Shown here: positions 17,449 to 27,372 of the stretch, piece by piece
Layout: each line of letters begins with the position of its first letter
Position numbering within the stretch: the first letter of the stretch is position 1
Assembly: GCF_000017165.1 (NCBI RefSeq)
Contig: NC_009634.1
Span: 1,068,249-1,132,248, forward strand
Source: Methanococcus vannielii SB
Lineage (GTDB): Archaea > AGJL01 > Methanococci > Methanococcales > Methanococcaceae
DNA length: 64,000 bases
Direction: 5' to 3'
Notes under the pieces: model-generated
Databases searched by the model: none
The model's input: the letters and a program-made list of their open reading frames with translations, nothing else
Told to the model about the DNA's origin: nothing
Position numbers and translations under genes: made by a program

Positions 17449-18053
17449 TTTTTCAAACCCGTAATTACCTGTAATTCTTCAAATAAAAATTTTAAAGAGC
17501 CAGTCTGTTCTGCCTTAAATCCTAATTTTTCCATTAAAGATATTGTCTTTTTACCATCAGTTAATGAAGACTGAAGTATCTGTACTACTCCATTTTCATT
17601 TAAATGATCTGAAACTCCTAATAAAAAGTTATCTATTACCTCACGACCGTCTTTTCCACCATCGAAAGCATAATTTAAGTATTTTTCAAGTTTTTCATCA
17701 TTAGACGTTGGAAGGTAGGGGGCATTAAATAAAATTACATCAAATTTTCCAGAAATATTTTTGAATAGATCGCTAGTTTTAAACGAAATTTTTTTTAAAT
17801 CACATTTATTTATTTCTGCATTATTTTTGGCACATTCAATAGCATAAGGGTTTATATCTATCCCGTAAACCATTAAAGCCCCATTTTTAAGTGCATTAAT
17901 TGCTTGAATTCCACTTCCAGTTCCAACATCAAGAACTGTTTTATTTTTTACATCTACCAAGTTTTCAATTAAAAGTTCACTATCTTCTGCAGGAACGTAC
18001 ACTTTTGGATGAGTTTTTATTTTAACATCTTTAATCTCAATAATTTCTATCAT
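17445..18053 (-). CDS. HemK/Mtq2-like class I methyltransferase
   Basis: 202 residues. The SAM-binding fold is clear: VLDVGTGSGIQAINALKNGA (motif I) and GIDINPYAIECAKNN. The catalytic N-P-P-Y motif of protein glutamine or nucleic-acid N-methyltransferases appears here as N-A-P-Y (LFNAPYLPTSND). Archaeal Mtq2 homologues methylate the GGQ glutamine of release factor aRF1 and related targets; this is the likely role. The start is ATG at 18053. The gene overlaps the NIF3-like gene by four bases. Confidence 0.8.
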   Translation of the reverse strand: MIEIIEIKDVKIKTHPKVYVPAEDSELLIENLVDVKNKTVLDVGTGSGIQAINALKNGALMVYGIDINPYAIECAKNNAEINKCDLKKISFKTSDLFKNISGKFDVILFNAPYLPTSNDEKLEKYLNYAFDGGKDGREVIDNFLLGVSDHLNENGVVQILQSSLTDGKKTISLMEKLGFKAEQTGSLKFLFEELQVITGLKK

Positions 18054-18109
18054 TTTATCAATTTAAGATTTTTTTATAACTAACTACTTTATTTTACATT
18101 TTTAAGATA

Positions 18110-18589
18110 TTACATTTTCCAGATTTCATCGCCGACAAAATGCAAGGTCTTAATTGCTTTTCCCTTTTTTTCTTCAACCATTACTTTTCCATCCATTAGT
18201 GCTTCTCCAACGGATAGCGGTTTTTTATGCATTACATCAACAACAAATACAATATCTCCTGTCTGAATATTTTCATCTGCATCAACAATTCCTGGAGCCA
18301 TTACATCTGCACCGTTTGCAAGGAATTTTACAGCACCCATGTCAACAGTTACTCGATTATTTTCAATAGATGTGTTTAATAAAAATTTTAATGTTGGAAA
18401 CATTTTACCATTATTTATCATTGCAAGGGGGGTTCCGTCAACAAGAATAATTTCTCCAAGGTCTAAAACTGCTTTTTCTACAGGTGCATCTTTTGGAATT
18501 ATTTTTTCAACATCAAATATTTTTCCAAGGTCTTCTTTAATTTCCTTTAATTCTTTTTTTTTCAACATATATCTTCTTTTAATTTCCAT
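18110..18589 (-). CDS. PUA-domain RNA-binding protein (MCT-1-like)
   Basis: 159 residues. An N-terminal domain of about 75 residues (KKKELKEIKEDLGKIF; LVDGTPLAMINNGKMFPTL) precedes a PUA domain (VTVDMGAVKFLANGADVMAPGIVDAD; GDIVFVVDVMHKKPLSVGEALM). This layout matches archaeal homologues of MCT-1/MCTS1, a ribosome-recycling and re-initiation factor in eukaryotes. The archaeal function is not established. It lies 56 bases upstream of the methyltransferase/NIF3 pair and may share its transcript. Confidence 0.82.
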   Translation of the reverse strand: MEIKRRYMLKKKELKEIKEDLGKIFDVEKIIPKDAPVEKAVLDLGEIILVDGTPLAMINNGKMFPTLKFLLNTSIENNRVTVDMGAVKFLANGADVMAPGIVDADENIQTGDIVFVVDVMHKKPLSVGEALMDGKVMVEEKKGKAIKTLHFVGDEIWKM

Positions 18590-18732
18590 ATTTTCACGAA
18601 CGATAATTTTTATATATTTATATAATTTTTAATATTTTAAGACTTAATTTTTATTTTAACAAGCATTTAAAAGAGGTATGTATTTTACAGAATAAGTAAG
18701 TTTAGGTCAATACATTAAAATAGAAATTTTAT

Positions 18733-18767
18733 ATTAATTAATTAATTAATTAATTAATTAATTAATT
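18733..18767. repeat. ATTA tetranucleotide microsatellite
   Basis: About 8.75 uninterrupted copies of ATTA. It covers the last codons and stop of the cofH gene that ends at 18754. Every reading frame of the repeat contains TAA, so a slip would change only the last few residues. Confidence 0.9.
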
Positions 18768-19833
18768 CATAAAGTGTATTTCTCTTTTTTGGGATTTTAT
18801 TTACGTTTAAAATCATATTTTTCAATTTTTCTTCACTCATACACGTTCCAAAGCTCCCTCCGGCAGCCTTTGAAATACTTTCTTCCATTAGTGTCCCACC
18901 AACATCATTAGCACCGCAATTTAGTGAAATTTGGCTTAATTTAATTCCCAATTTTACCCATGATGTCTGTATGTTTTTTAAGTAATTTTTAAAAAATATT
19001 CTAGAAATCGCATAAACTTTTAAATCCAAAATTCCAGAAGCCCCGCTTTTAACCTTTCCAATATGGTGAAGAGGCGCATTTTCATGCAAAAATGTTAAAG
19101 GAACGAATTCTGTAAATCCAGAAGTTTCTTTTTGAATTTCCTTTAAAATTGATAAATGTTCTACTAAATGCACGTTTTCTTCAATATGGCCATACATCAT
19201 TGTACAAGTTGTTTTAATGCCGTTTTTATGGGCCGTCTTTACAACATCTATCCATTCTGATGTGGTTAGTTTTGTAGGGCATATTTCGTTTCTTATTTCA
19301 TCATTTAATATTTCTGCAGCGGTTCCAGGCATTGTTTTAAGCCCGCTATCTTTTAAAATTTTTAAAGCTTCTTTTACATTTAATCCACAATTTTCAGCAG
19401 CTGATTTAACTTCCATTGGTGAAAAGGCATGTATATCAATTCCGCCATATTTTTCAGTAATTTTTTTAACTTTTTGTAAAATTTCCGCCTGAAAATATGT
19501 GTCAATTTCTGGTAAGAGCCCACCTTGAATACATACTTCAGTAGCCCCCGTTTTTCTTGCTAAAAGTGCTTTTTCTGCAACCTTATCAGGATTTAAAAAA
19601 AATGAGTTAGGGTCTTCTTTTTCAGTTTTAAATGCACAAAATTTACACGTTCCACTGCAAACGTTTGTAAAGTTTATATTTGCATTTAAGACGTAAGTAA
19701 CCGTATCCCCAACAGATTCCTTTCTAATATCATCTGCAACTTTTAAAATATCAAAAAAGTTTTCAGTATCTAAAAATAATTCTAGGCACTCTTTTTTTGA
19801 AATATCCTTTTCTTTAAAGGAAATTAAGTCCAT
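18754..19833 (-). CDS. cofH: CofH paralogue 1 (F420 deazaflavin synthase, subunit 2)
   Basis: 359 residues, radical SAM enzyme. CofH joins tyrosine-derived 4-hydroxybenzyl to ribitylaminouracil; CofG then forms the deazaflavin F0 of coenzyme F420. The cluster motif is C59-x3-C63-x2-C66 (CSGTCKFCAF). Other conserved parts are EVCIQGGLLPEID, IHAFSPMEV, MPGTAAEIL and MYGHIEE. It lies 101 bases downstream of the second paralogue on the same strand. Its first 48 residues are identical to that paralogue while the rest is clearly diverged. The 3' end lies in an ATTA microsatellite. Confidence 0.9.
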   Translation of the reverse strand: MDLISFKEKDISKKECLELFLDTENFFDILKVADDIRKESVGDTVTYVLNANINFTNVCSGTCKFCAFKTEKEDPNSFFLNPDKVAEKALLARKTGATEVCIQGGLLPEIDTYFQAEILQKVKKITEKYGGIDIHAFSPMEVKSAAENCGLNVKEALKILKDSGLKTMPGTAAEILNDEIRNEICPTKLTTSEWIDVVKTAHKNGIKTTCTMMYGHIEENVHLVEHLSILKEIQKETSGFTEFVPLTFLHENAPLHHIGKVKSGASGILDLKVYAISRIFFKNYLKNIQTSWVKLGIKLSQISLNCGANDVGGTLMEESISKAAGGSFGTCMSEEKLKNMILNVNKIPKKRNTLYELIN

Positions 19834-19836
19834 TAG
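19694..19836 (-). repeat. 143-bp identical 5' block, cofH copy 1
   Basis: Base-for-base identical to 20875-21017. It covers the first 48 codons plus three bases before the ATG. The genes differ widely beyond it, including at synonymous sites, so the identity is not explained by protein constraint. Confidence 0.95.
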
Positions 19837-19937
19837 CTCACCTGCCGAGTGTTAGGATTTAAAAAAAATATTTATTTTAATTATTATTCTATTAGTTATT
19901 ATATCATTATATAATTATTATATTAATAATAATACCA

Positions 19938-21014
19938 TTATTTAATTATTTCATAAAGTGTAGTTCTTTTTTTCGGAATTCTGCCTATATTCTTAATTGC
20001 ATTTTCCATTAATTCAGTACTTGCATCTTCATAGGTACTTCCGGCAGCTTTTGAAACTTTATCTTCCATCAATGTTCCACCAAGGTCGTTTGCACCACAT
20101 TTTAGAATAATTTGGCTTAATTTGGTTCCAAGTTTTACTCTTGGAACTTGAATGTTTTTAATCGTATCTTTAAAAAATATTCTAGAAATTGCATAAAGTT
20201 TTAATTCGTAAAGCCCGTTTGCACCGTCTTTAACCCTGCCCAAATTATAAAGTGGCGTATTTTCATATAAGTATGAAAGCGGAATAAATTCTGTAAATAC
20301 AGAAGTTTCTTTTTGAATTTCCTTTAAAATGGAAAAATGCTCAACAACGTGACTGTATTGTTCAATATGCCCGTACATTATAGTTGATGTCGTTTTAAAT
20401 CCTATTTTATGGGCTTCCTTAATTATTTCAATCCATTTATTTACGGGCATTTTTAAAGGACATATCTCATTTCTAACGCTGTCATTAAGAATTTCAGCAG
20501 CGGTTCCAGGAATGGTTCTTAAACCTGCGTCATAAAGCATTTCTAACGCTTCTTTTACATTTAATCCAGCAACTTCGGCACCATTTAATATTTCCTGTGG
20601 TGAATATGCATGGACGTAAATTCCACCAAACGGGTTCGTTACTTCATTTACTTTTTTTAGTGTTTCAACTTGAAAATGAGTATCTACATCAGGATGAATT
20701 CCGCCATGAATTGTAACTTCCGTAAATCCTGCTTTTTTTGCTAAAAGGGCTTTTTTTGCAATTTCTTCTGAATTTAATTTAAATGCTTCCAAGCTATTTT
20801 TTGATTTTCCAAAAGCACAGAATTTACAACCCATTATACAGACATTTGTAGTCTCTATATTTGTATTAACCACATAAGTAACCGTATCCCCAACAGATTC
20901 CTTTCTAATATCATCTGCAACTTTTAAAATATCAAAAAAGTTTTCAGTATCTAAAAATAATTCTAGGCACTCTTTTTTTGAAATATCCTTTTCTTTAAAG
21001 GAAATTAAGTCCAT
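19938..21014 (-). CDS. cofH: CofH paralogue 2 (F420 deazaflavin synthase, subunit 2)
   Basis: 358 residues, radical SAM, C59-x3-C63-x2-C66 in CIMGCKFCAF, with EVTIHGGIHPDVD, VHAYSPQEI, IPGTAAEIL and MYGHIEQ as in CofH. IHGGIHP is closer to the CofH sequences I remember than the matching segment of paralogue 1, so this may be the ancestral copy. It is upstream of paralogue 1 and diverges from mer, an F420-dependent enzyme. Which copy does the main CofH reaction cannot be told from sequence. Confidence 0.9.
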   Translation of the reverse strand: MDLISFKEKDISKKECLELFLDTENFFDILKVADDIRKESVGDTVTYVVNTNIETTNVCIMGCKFCAFGKSKNSLEAFKLNSEEIAKKALLAKKAGFTEVTIHGGIHPDVDTHFQVETLKKVNEVTNPFGGIYVHAYSPQEILNGAEVAGLNVKEALEMLYDAGLRTIPGTAAEILNDSVRNEICPLKMPVNKWIEIIKEAHKIGFKTTSTIMYGHIEQYSHVVEHFSILKEIQKETSVFTEFIPLSYLYENTPLYNLGRVKDGANGLYELKLYAISRIFFKDTIKNIQVPRVKLGTKLSQIILKCGANDLGGTLMEDKVSKAAGSTYEDASTELMENAIKNIGRIPKKRTTLYEIIK

Positions 21015-21017
21015 TAG
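20875..21017 (-). repeat. 143-bp identical 5' block, cofH copy 2
   Basis: Partner of 19694-19836. The identity stops three bases upstream of the ATG and just after codon 48, at a sharp boundary on each side. Confidence 0.95.
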
Positions 21018-21155
21018 ATCACCGAATTTATTAATGTTTCATTAATTCATACCTTTTTATATATAAATTTGGGCATGTATAGTAATTTAATTAATACCTA
21101 CCATAATTTGTTTAATAGGTCGAAGAGCATTTCAAAACTTTATTTACTATATATA

Positions 21156-21182
21156 ACTTTCTATTCTTGATAAATAGAAAGT
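21156..21182. promoter_or_regulatory. Inverted repeat near the mer transcription start
   Basis: ACTTTCTATT and AATAGAAAGT, ten perfect pairs, flank CTTGATA. A TATA-like stretch (TATTTACTATATATA, 21141-21155) lies immediately upstream, so the dyad should straddle the transcription start, a typical archaeal repressor position. It could instead be a hairpin at the start of a leader of about 75 bases. Confidence 0.55.
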
Positions 21183-21236
21183 ACATTATATTGCTGATTA
21201 GTAATTATACTTGTTATATTAAAACTCTAGAAATAG

Positions 21237-22211
<975 letters not shown>

Positions 22212-22212
22212 T

Positions 22213-22238
22213 TCTTTTTTTAATTCTTCTTTTTTTAA
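22213..22238 (+). terminator. Oligo-T terminator after mer
   Basis: Two T-runs, TTCTTTTTTTAATTC and TTCTTTTTTTAAG, start one base after the mer stop. T-rich tracts without a hairpin are the usual archaeal terminators. Confidence 0.5.
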
Positions 22239-22280
22239 GATTTTAAACCAATTTAAAAAAGTATTTTTGGAATTTTTAAG

Positions 22281-22697
22281 CTATTGTGATTTTTCAATGA
22301 ATTTTTCAATCATTTTAGCTTCAACATGTAACTTAAAGCCGAGTCTTTCAAGCACGATTTCGGTTAAAATCCTTTTTAAAATTTCTTTTCCTTCTTTTGA
22401 CTCGGTTATTGCGTTCATTTTTTTAGTAGTTGCTGGCGATTTCAATTTTACGAGGGCTTCGGAAACTTCTTCTTCTTTGACTTTTCCTTTTTTAGCAACG
22501 TATATTTCATCAGCAATTTCTTCTAATTTTTGCATATCAAATGGCAAAAATTCCTTTATTTTCAAAGATATTGTTTCATTAATTCCTGCTAATATTCTTG
22601 CGATTTCTACATTACGGGTATTTTCATCAATTTTCAGTTTTTTAGAAACGTACCATTTTCCTTTTTTTGCAGTAAAAAGTATTCTTTCTTCAGACAT
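22281..22697 (-). CDS. Conserved archaeal protein of unknown function
   Basis: 138 residues, charged and helical, with no cysteine or membrane segment. It starts MSEERILFTAKKGKWYVSKK, followed by a helical region with KIDENTRNVEIARILAGINETI. An internal echo (AKKGKWYVSKKLKIDE near 10-25 and AKKGKVKEEEVSEALV near 67-83) suggests two related halves. It may belong to the archaeal DUF2666 family, but this is a memory-based guess. It stands alone, convergent with mer and upstream-adjacent to the ribosomal LX-aIF6-L31e group. Confidence 0.55.
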   Translation of the reverse strand: MSEERILFTAKKGKWYVSKKLKIDENTRNVEIARILAGINETISLKIKEFLPFDMQKLEEIADEIYVAKKGKVKEEEVSEALVKLKSPATTKKMNAITESKEGKEILKRILTEIVLERLGFKLHVEAKMIEKFIEKSQ

Positions 22698-22825
22698 AAA
22701 ATCACCATATTTAACAGTATATTATTATAAAATACGGGATACGATATCTACTTTAAATTATATAAAATAATATTAAACAAACGAGAGAATAACTAAAAAA
22801 ATAATAAAAAAATATAAAAAAGTAA

Positions 22826-23056
22826 TTAATACATTTCAAGAGTCTTTCTTACAATAGGGTCTAAAACTTCCTCTTGTGAAATTTCTGAAATTTCCAAAAC
22901 TTGAATGTTTGCTCTTTTTACAGAGTGTTTGCTACCCATGTCTGAGTACATAATTTCTAAAGCATCACTTTCTTTTAATACGTTGTATTCTTTTGAGAAT
23001 ACCATAGGTTCGTCTTTTCCAACAATTTTTCCTTTTATTCTTATGATTTTTGCCAT
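22826..23056 (-). CDS. rpl18a: Ribosomal protein LX (L18Ae/L20e family)
   Basis: 76 residues. Archaeal LX corresponds to the N-terminal half of eukaryotic L20e (L18Ae) and sits in the large subunit near the central protuberance. Diagnostic text is RIKGKIVGKDEP, FSKEYNVLKESDALEIMYSDMGSKHSVKR and the C-terminal PIVRKTLEMY. It follows aIF6 with a 20-base gap, the standard archaeal L31e-aIF6-LX order. Confidence 0.92.
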   Translation of the reverse strand: MAKIIRIKGKIVGKDEPMVFSKEYNVLKESDALEIMYSDMGSKHSVKRANIQVLEISEISQEEVLDPIVRKTLEMY

Positions 23057-23076
23057 AATATCACCAGATGAATTTA

Positions 23077-23760
23077 TTAATCGATTAAATCGAGAGCTTC
23101 TTCAATTTTTAAGAGTTCAGGGCCTGAAGTGTCGCCACCGATAACTGCACCCTTAGTGTTTGCAAGAATACATGAGCCAACTGAAGTTACGCCCCGGTTT
23201 GCAGTACCTCTTCCAACATAGTCCACTTTTAAAACGTCTGTTATCCACTCTAATTCTAATTCATCAGTTAACGGGTGAACGAGGCATCCTTTATCAGTAG
23301 CAACTCCGTTAGAACCAACCGTTGGAAGACTAGCATAGTTTCCGACTCCAGATTCTACTCCAAGTACATCTTCAATGACTTTTCTAAAGTTCTGTAACTC
23401 TTCTGAAATTATGCATCCTTTATTATTTGTTAATATTAAATTACCAAATGCCGTGTTTTTAGCTTTAAGTTTTTCTAAATTAACATCAAGACTATTTTCT
23501 TTTAAAAAGTCTTTAATTAATGCAATTTCCTTACTCGTTACAATGTTAGGTACTAATAGTCCGTTGGAGTTTCCAACACATAAAGAACCGATTAATGAAC
23601 TGTTAGATATGTTTAACTGGGTTACTGGAATATTGAGTACTTCCTTCATTTTTTCCAAAGTGTTTTTTTCAACTGAAAGAGGAAAAAGTCCATAGTCTTC
23701 AGTTGCAAGTGAAAGTACTCCTATAGTAGATACTCCAGAAAAGTATGTTTTGATTATCAT
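23077..23760 (-). CDS. eif6: Translation initiation factor aIF6
   Basis: 227 residues. aIF6 binds the 50S subunit and prevents premature joining to 30S. The protein is built of five pentein repeats, seen as the recurring glycine-rich motifs [30 protein letters not shown] and [24 protein letters not shown]. The length matches the family (about 220). It lies between L31e and LX as part of a ribosomal operon. The start ATG at 23760 is chosen by family alignment; the ribosome binding site is weak. Confidence 0.93.
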   Translation of the reverse strand: MIIKTYFSGVSTIGVLSLATEDYGLFPLSVEKNTLEKMKEVLNIPVTQLNISNSSLIGSLCVGNSNGLLVPNIVTSKEIALIKDFLKENSLDVNLEKLKAKNTAFGNLILTNNKGCIISEELQNFRKVIEDVLGVESGVGNYASLPTVGSNGVATDKGCLVHPLTDELELEWITDVLKVDYVGRGTANRGVTSVGSCILANTKGAVIGGDTSGPELLKIEEALDLID

Positions 23761-23796
23761 AGTACCACAATGTTTTTTAGGAAAGAATAAGTTGCA

Positions 23797-24048
23797 TTAT
23801 TCTATCAATGTAGCTTTAACAACATCTCCTTCTTTGACAGCTTTAACTCTGACTTTTGCAGGGATTTTATTTAAGCTTCTTTCCCAAACTTTTTCGTTTA
23901 TTGAGTTGTCTAATTTAACAACATCTGATTTCATATGTTTCATTAAAAACGCTCTAATAGCCCTAATAGCCCTTGGCGCTCTCTTTGTTGTAGGTGATTT
24001 GTTTGTTACATCTCTCAATGGGATTGTATATATTCTTTCTTCTTCCAT
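23797..24048 (-). CDS. rpl31e: Ribosomal protein L31e
   Basis: 83 residues from the ATG at 24048, which has GAGGTGC upstream. An earlier in-frame start at 24114 would add 22 hydrophobic residues foreign to the family. L31e lines the exit tunnel of the 50S subunit. Recognisable text: [37 protein letters not shown] and [20 protein letters not shown]. First gene of the L31e-aIF6-LX operon, divergent from argB with about 95 bases between starts. Confidence 0.94.
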   Translation of the reverse strand: MEEERIYTIPLRDVTNKSPTTKRAPRAIRAIRAFLMKHMKSDVVKLDNSINEKVWERSLNKIPAKVRVKAVKEGDVVKATLIE

Positions 24049-24142
24049 ATTCTGCACCTCCGCATGGATTAAAAAATGTATAAATATTAAATCATATAGA
24101 ATATGAAAAATCAATATTTAAATATTTTGGTGGCAAGTAAAC

Positions 24143-25027
24143 ATGGACGAATATAAAAAAGCTGAAATCTTAATTGAAGCGTTGCCTTATATTTGCAAAT
24201 TCCACGACCAGAAGTTTGTAATTAAGTATGGCGGCCACGCAATGGTTAATGAACAGGCAAAAAATTGGATCGCAAAAGACATGGTTCTTTTAAAATATGT
24301 TGGGATTAATCCGATAATTGTTCACGGCGGAGGCCCAGAAATAAACCGTGCAATGGAAAAAATGGGGAAAGTTCCGGAATTTATCCATGGATTAAGGGTA
24401 ACTGATGAAGAAACACTTGAAATAGTAAAAATGGTTCTTATCGGTAAAATAAATGGGGATATTGTATCTAAACTTGAACAATACGGTGGAAAATCTGTTG
24501 GACTCTCTGGAAAATCGGGTCAACTTATAAAGGCAAGAAAAAAGATTCAGTATTTAATAAGGGATAATGAAAAAATAGAGGTAGACCTTGGAATGGTGGG
24601 GGAAGTTGAACGGGTAGATACTAAATTAGTTGATATTCTTGTTGAAAAAAAATATATTCCAGTAATTTCTCCAATAGGTGTTGACGAACAAAATAAAGAC
24701 CTTAATTTAAATGCGGATATTGCGGCAGGAGATATTGCAGGAGCAATGAATGCAGAAAAATTGATAATGGTTACAGACGTTGACGGCATAATGGATGACA
24801 TAAACGACCCTAAAACACTTCACCGGAAACTTACGATTTCACAAATAGAAAAAATGATAGAAAAAGGGATAATTACTGGAGGTATGATTCCAAAAATCGA
24901 GGCTTGCATAAACGCTTTAAATAAAGGGGTTCAAAGTGTCCATATAGTAAATGGAAAAATACCTCATGCAGTTCTTTTAGAAATATTTACTGAAGAAGGC
25001 ATTGGAACAATGATTTTAAAGGATTAA
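24143..25027 (+). CDS. argB: Acetylglutamate kinase
   Basis: 294 residues, amino-acid kinase fold. It phosphorylates N-acetyl-L-glutamate in arginine biosynthesis. Conserved elements: FVIKYGGHAMVN (phosphate-binding lysine), PIIVHGGGPEINRAM, LSGKSGQLIKAR, NLNADIAAGDIAGAMNAEKLIMVTDVDGI and GGMIPKIEACINAL. The N-terminal helix typical of the arginine-inhibited hexameric form is short here (about ten residues before the first strand), so feedback behaviour is uncertain. The ATG lies behind TTGGTGGCAAGTAAAC. argG is about 6.5 kb away. Confidence 0.95.
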   Translation: MDEYKKAEILIEALPYICKFHDQKFVIKYGGHAMVNEQAKNWIAKDMVLLKYVGINPIIVHGGGPEINRAMEKMGKVPEFIHGLRVTDEETLEIVKMVLIGKINGDIVSKLEQYGGKSVGLSGKSGQLIKARKKIQYLIRDNEKIEVDLGMVGEVERVDTKLVDILVEKKYIPVISPIGVDEQNKDLNLNADIAAGDIAGAMNAEKLIMVTDVDGIMDDINDPKTLHRKLTISQIEKMIEKGIITGGMIPKIEACINALNKGVQSVHIVNGKIPHAVLLEIFTEEGIGTMILKD

Positions 25028-25156
25028 ATTACTTTTTTTAATATTTTTTAATTTAATATTTTAGGCGGCTTACAAAAAATTCAATTTTTAAAATAATTGC
25101 CAATTTATCTATTAATTTAAATAAAAGATTATTTAAATGTTTTGATTTTAGTTACA

Positions 25157-25170
25157 TTTATATATAATAT
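25157..25170 (+). promoter_or_regulatory. TATA box of the glnK-amtB operon
   Basis: TTTATATATAATAT lies about 110 bases before the glnK start. Transcription should begin about 25 bases downstream, near 25190, at the left edge of the operator at 25185-25220. Confidence 0.6.
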
Positions 25171-25184
25171 CAATCTATGGGTTA

Positions 25185-25220
25185 GTATCGGAAAAGGAAT
25201 TCTGTTTCCTTCTAAGATAC
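25185..25220. promoter_or_regulatory. NrpR-type nitrogen operator
   Basis: GGAA at 25196-25199, six bases, then TTCC at 25206-25209: the exact GGAA-N6-TTCC consensus of the methanococcal nitrogen repressor NrpR. The symmetry extends outward: GTATC at 25185-25189 pairs with GATAC at 25216-25220 about the same centre (25202.5), with several matches between. It lies at the predicted transcription start, so repressor binding should block initiation when 2-oxoglutarate is low. Confidence 0.85.
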
Positions 25221-25256
25221 CAATACCTAACAATGCCTTCCATGTTAGTTTTATAA

Positions 25257-25619
<363 letters not shown>

Positions 25620-25648
25620 TTAAATATAATATACTTTGAGGTGAATTT

Positions 25649-26875
25649 ATGGGAACTGCTGAGTTATTTGTCGAACCTACAAACATTATAACGGGCCTTA
25701 GTACTCTTGCAAATTCTGGAGACGTAATGTTTCTTGTATTAATGGGAACACTCGTATTTGCAATGCAACTTGGATTTGCACTTTTAGAAGGGGGACAAGT
25801 TAGAAAAAAGAACGTGAACAACGTAATGATGAAAAACATGACTGACTGGATTATCGGGGCAATTTCATGGTTATTTATCGGGTCAGTACTTGCAGTATCA
25901 CTTATTCCTGGAGACTTTGTAAGTTGGTGGGGTCAAATCGTAACAACTAACTTTGCAAACAACGGGATAGATTTGGCAACATGGTTTTTTGGACTGGTAT
26001 TTGCAGCAACTGCGGCTACAATCGTTTCAGGTGGTGTTGCAGAAAGAATTAAATTTAAATCGTACATAATAATGTCAATAATAATAACGGCATTCATATA
26101 CCCCATTTACGTGTACCTGGGCCCTTGGGGATCAGGAATACTTCCATTTAACGACTATGCAGGAAGTTTTATAGTTCACGGCTTAGGGGGATTTTTGGCA
26201 CTAGGAGTAATTGCAGCACTTGGCCCAAGAGTTGGAAAATTTATAAATAATAAACCAGTTTCAATTCCTGGCCATAATATTCCAATGTCAGTATTTGGTG
26301 CATTTGTTCTTGCAATCGGCTGGTATGGATTTAACGTTGGGAGTTCTTTTGGAATTTCAGAAATTTCAGGGCTAGTCTGTGCAACAACAACGCTTGCAAT
26401 GGCAGGCGGGGGAATAGGTGCACTTTTAGCTTCAAAAGACGATGTGCTTTTCACAGCAAACGGTCTTGTTGCAGGATTAGTTGCAATCTGTTCTGGAACT
26501 GATGTAGTAAGCCCTATTGGAGCACTTATAATTGGACTTCTTGCAGGCATTCAAGTTCCGATCGTGTACAAACTAATTGAAAAAGTAGGGCTTGACGACG
26601 TTTGTGGCGTAGTTCCAGTTCATGGAACTGCAGGAATTCTTGGAGGAATTCTTACAGGGGTATTTGGAATGAGCGTTCTTGGAGGAACTGGGGATGTAAG
26701 TTTAGTAAACCAGTTAATTGCAGCAGCAGTTACAATATTTTATGGTACCACCTTAGGATTTTTACTTGGTAAAGTTGCAGGAATATTCACTAACGGCATA
26801 AGAGTAACTGAAGAAGAAGAAAAAGTAGGGCTTGACATTTCAGAACACAAACTTCCAGCTTACCATGATGAATAA
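25649..26875 (+). CDS. amt: Ammonium transporter Amt
   Basis: 408 residues with about 11 transmembrane segments, a trimeric channel for NH4+/NH3 in the cytoplasmic membrane. Twin pore histidines are visible in GSFIVHGLGGFLAL and VPVHGTAGILGG. The N-terminal region has FAMQLGFALLEGGQVRKKNV and the family signature DYAGSFIVHGLGG. The start follows TGAGGTGAATTT. It is flanked by two glnK genes, which is unusual, and is expected to be induced under nitrogen limitation through the shared upstream operator. Confidence 0.96.
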   Translation: MGTAELFVEPTNIITGLSTLANSGDVMFLVLMGTLVFAMQLGFALLEGGQVRKKNVNNVMMKNMTDWIIGAISWLFIGSVLAVSLIPGDFVSWWGQIVTTNFANNGIDLATWFFGLVFAATAATIVSGGVAERIKFKSYIIMSIIITAFIYPIYVYLGPWGSGILPFNDYAGSFIVHGLGGFLALGVIAALGPRVGKFINNKPVSIPGHNIPMSVFGAFVLAIGWYGFNVGSSFGISEISGLVCATTTLAMAGGGIGALLASKDDVLFTANGLVAGLVAICSGTDVVSPIGALIIGLLAGIQVPIVYKLIEKVGLDDVCGVVPVHGTAGILGGILTGVFGMSVLGGTGDVSLVNQLIAAAVTIFYGTTLGFLLGKVAGIFTNGIRVTEEEEKVGLDISEHKLPAYHDE

Positions 26876-26977
26876 CTAAATATTTTTTCTAATTTTAAAA
26901 ACCATTAATACTATATTTTAAAATAGCAAAATTTTTTAAGAAATAACTCTTAAAATAAGATTGAATTTATTAATTAG

Positions 26978-27340
<363 letters not shown>

Positions 27341-27372
27341 TATATTTATTAATTTCTTTTTTAGGTGTGATA

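Noticed and set aside
18733-18767. Phase variation of cofH through ATTA slippage
   Set aside because: All frames of the repeat contain a stop and only the last residues would change, so no on/off switch results.
24049-24114. N-terminal extension of L31e
   Set aside because: The extra 22 residues are hydrophobic and foreign to L31e; GAGGTGC marks the ATG at 24048.
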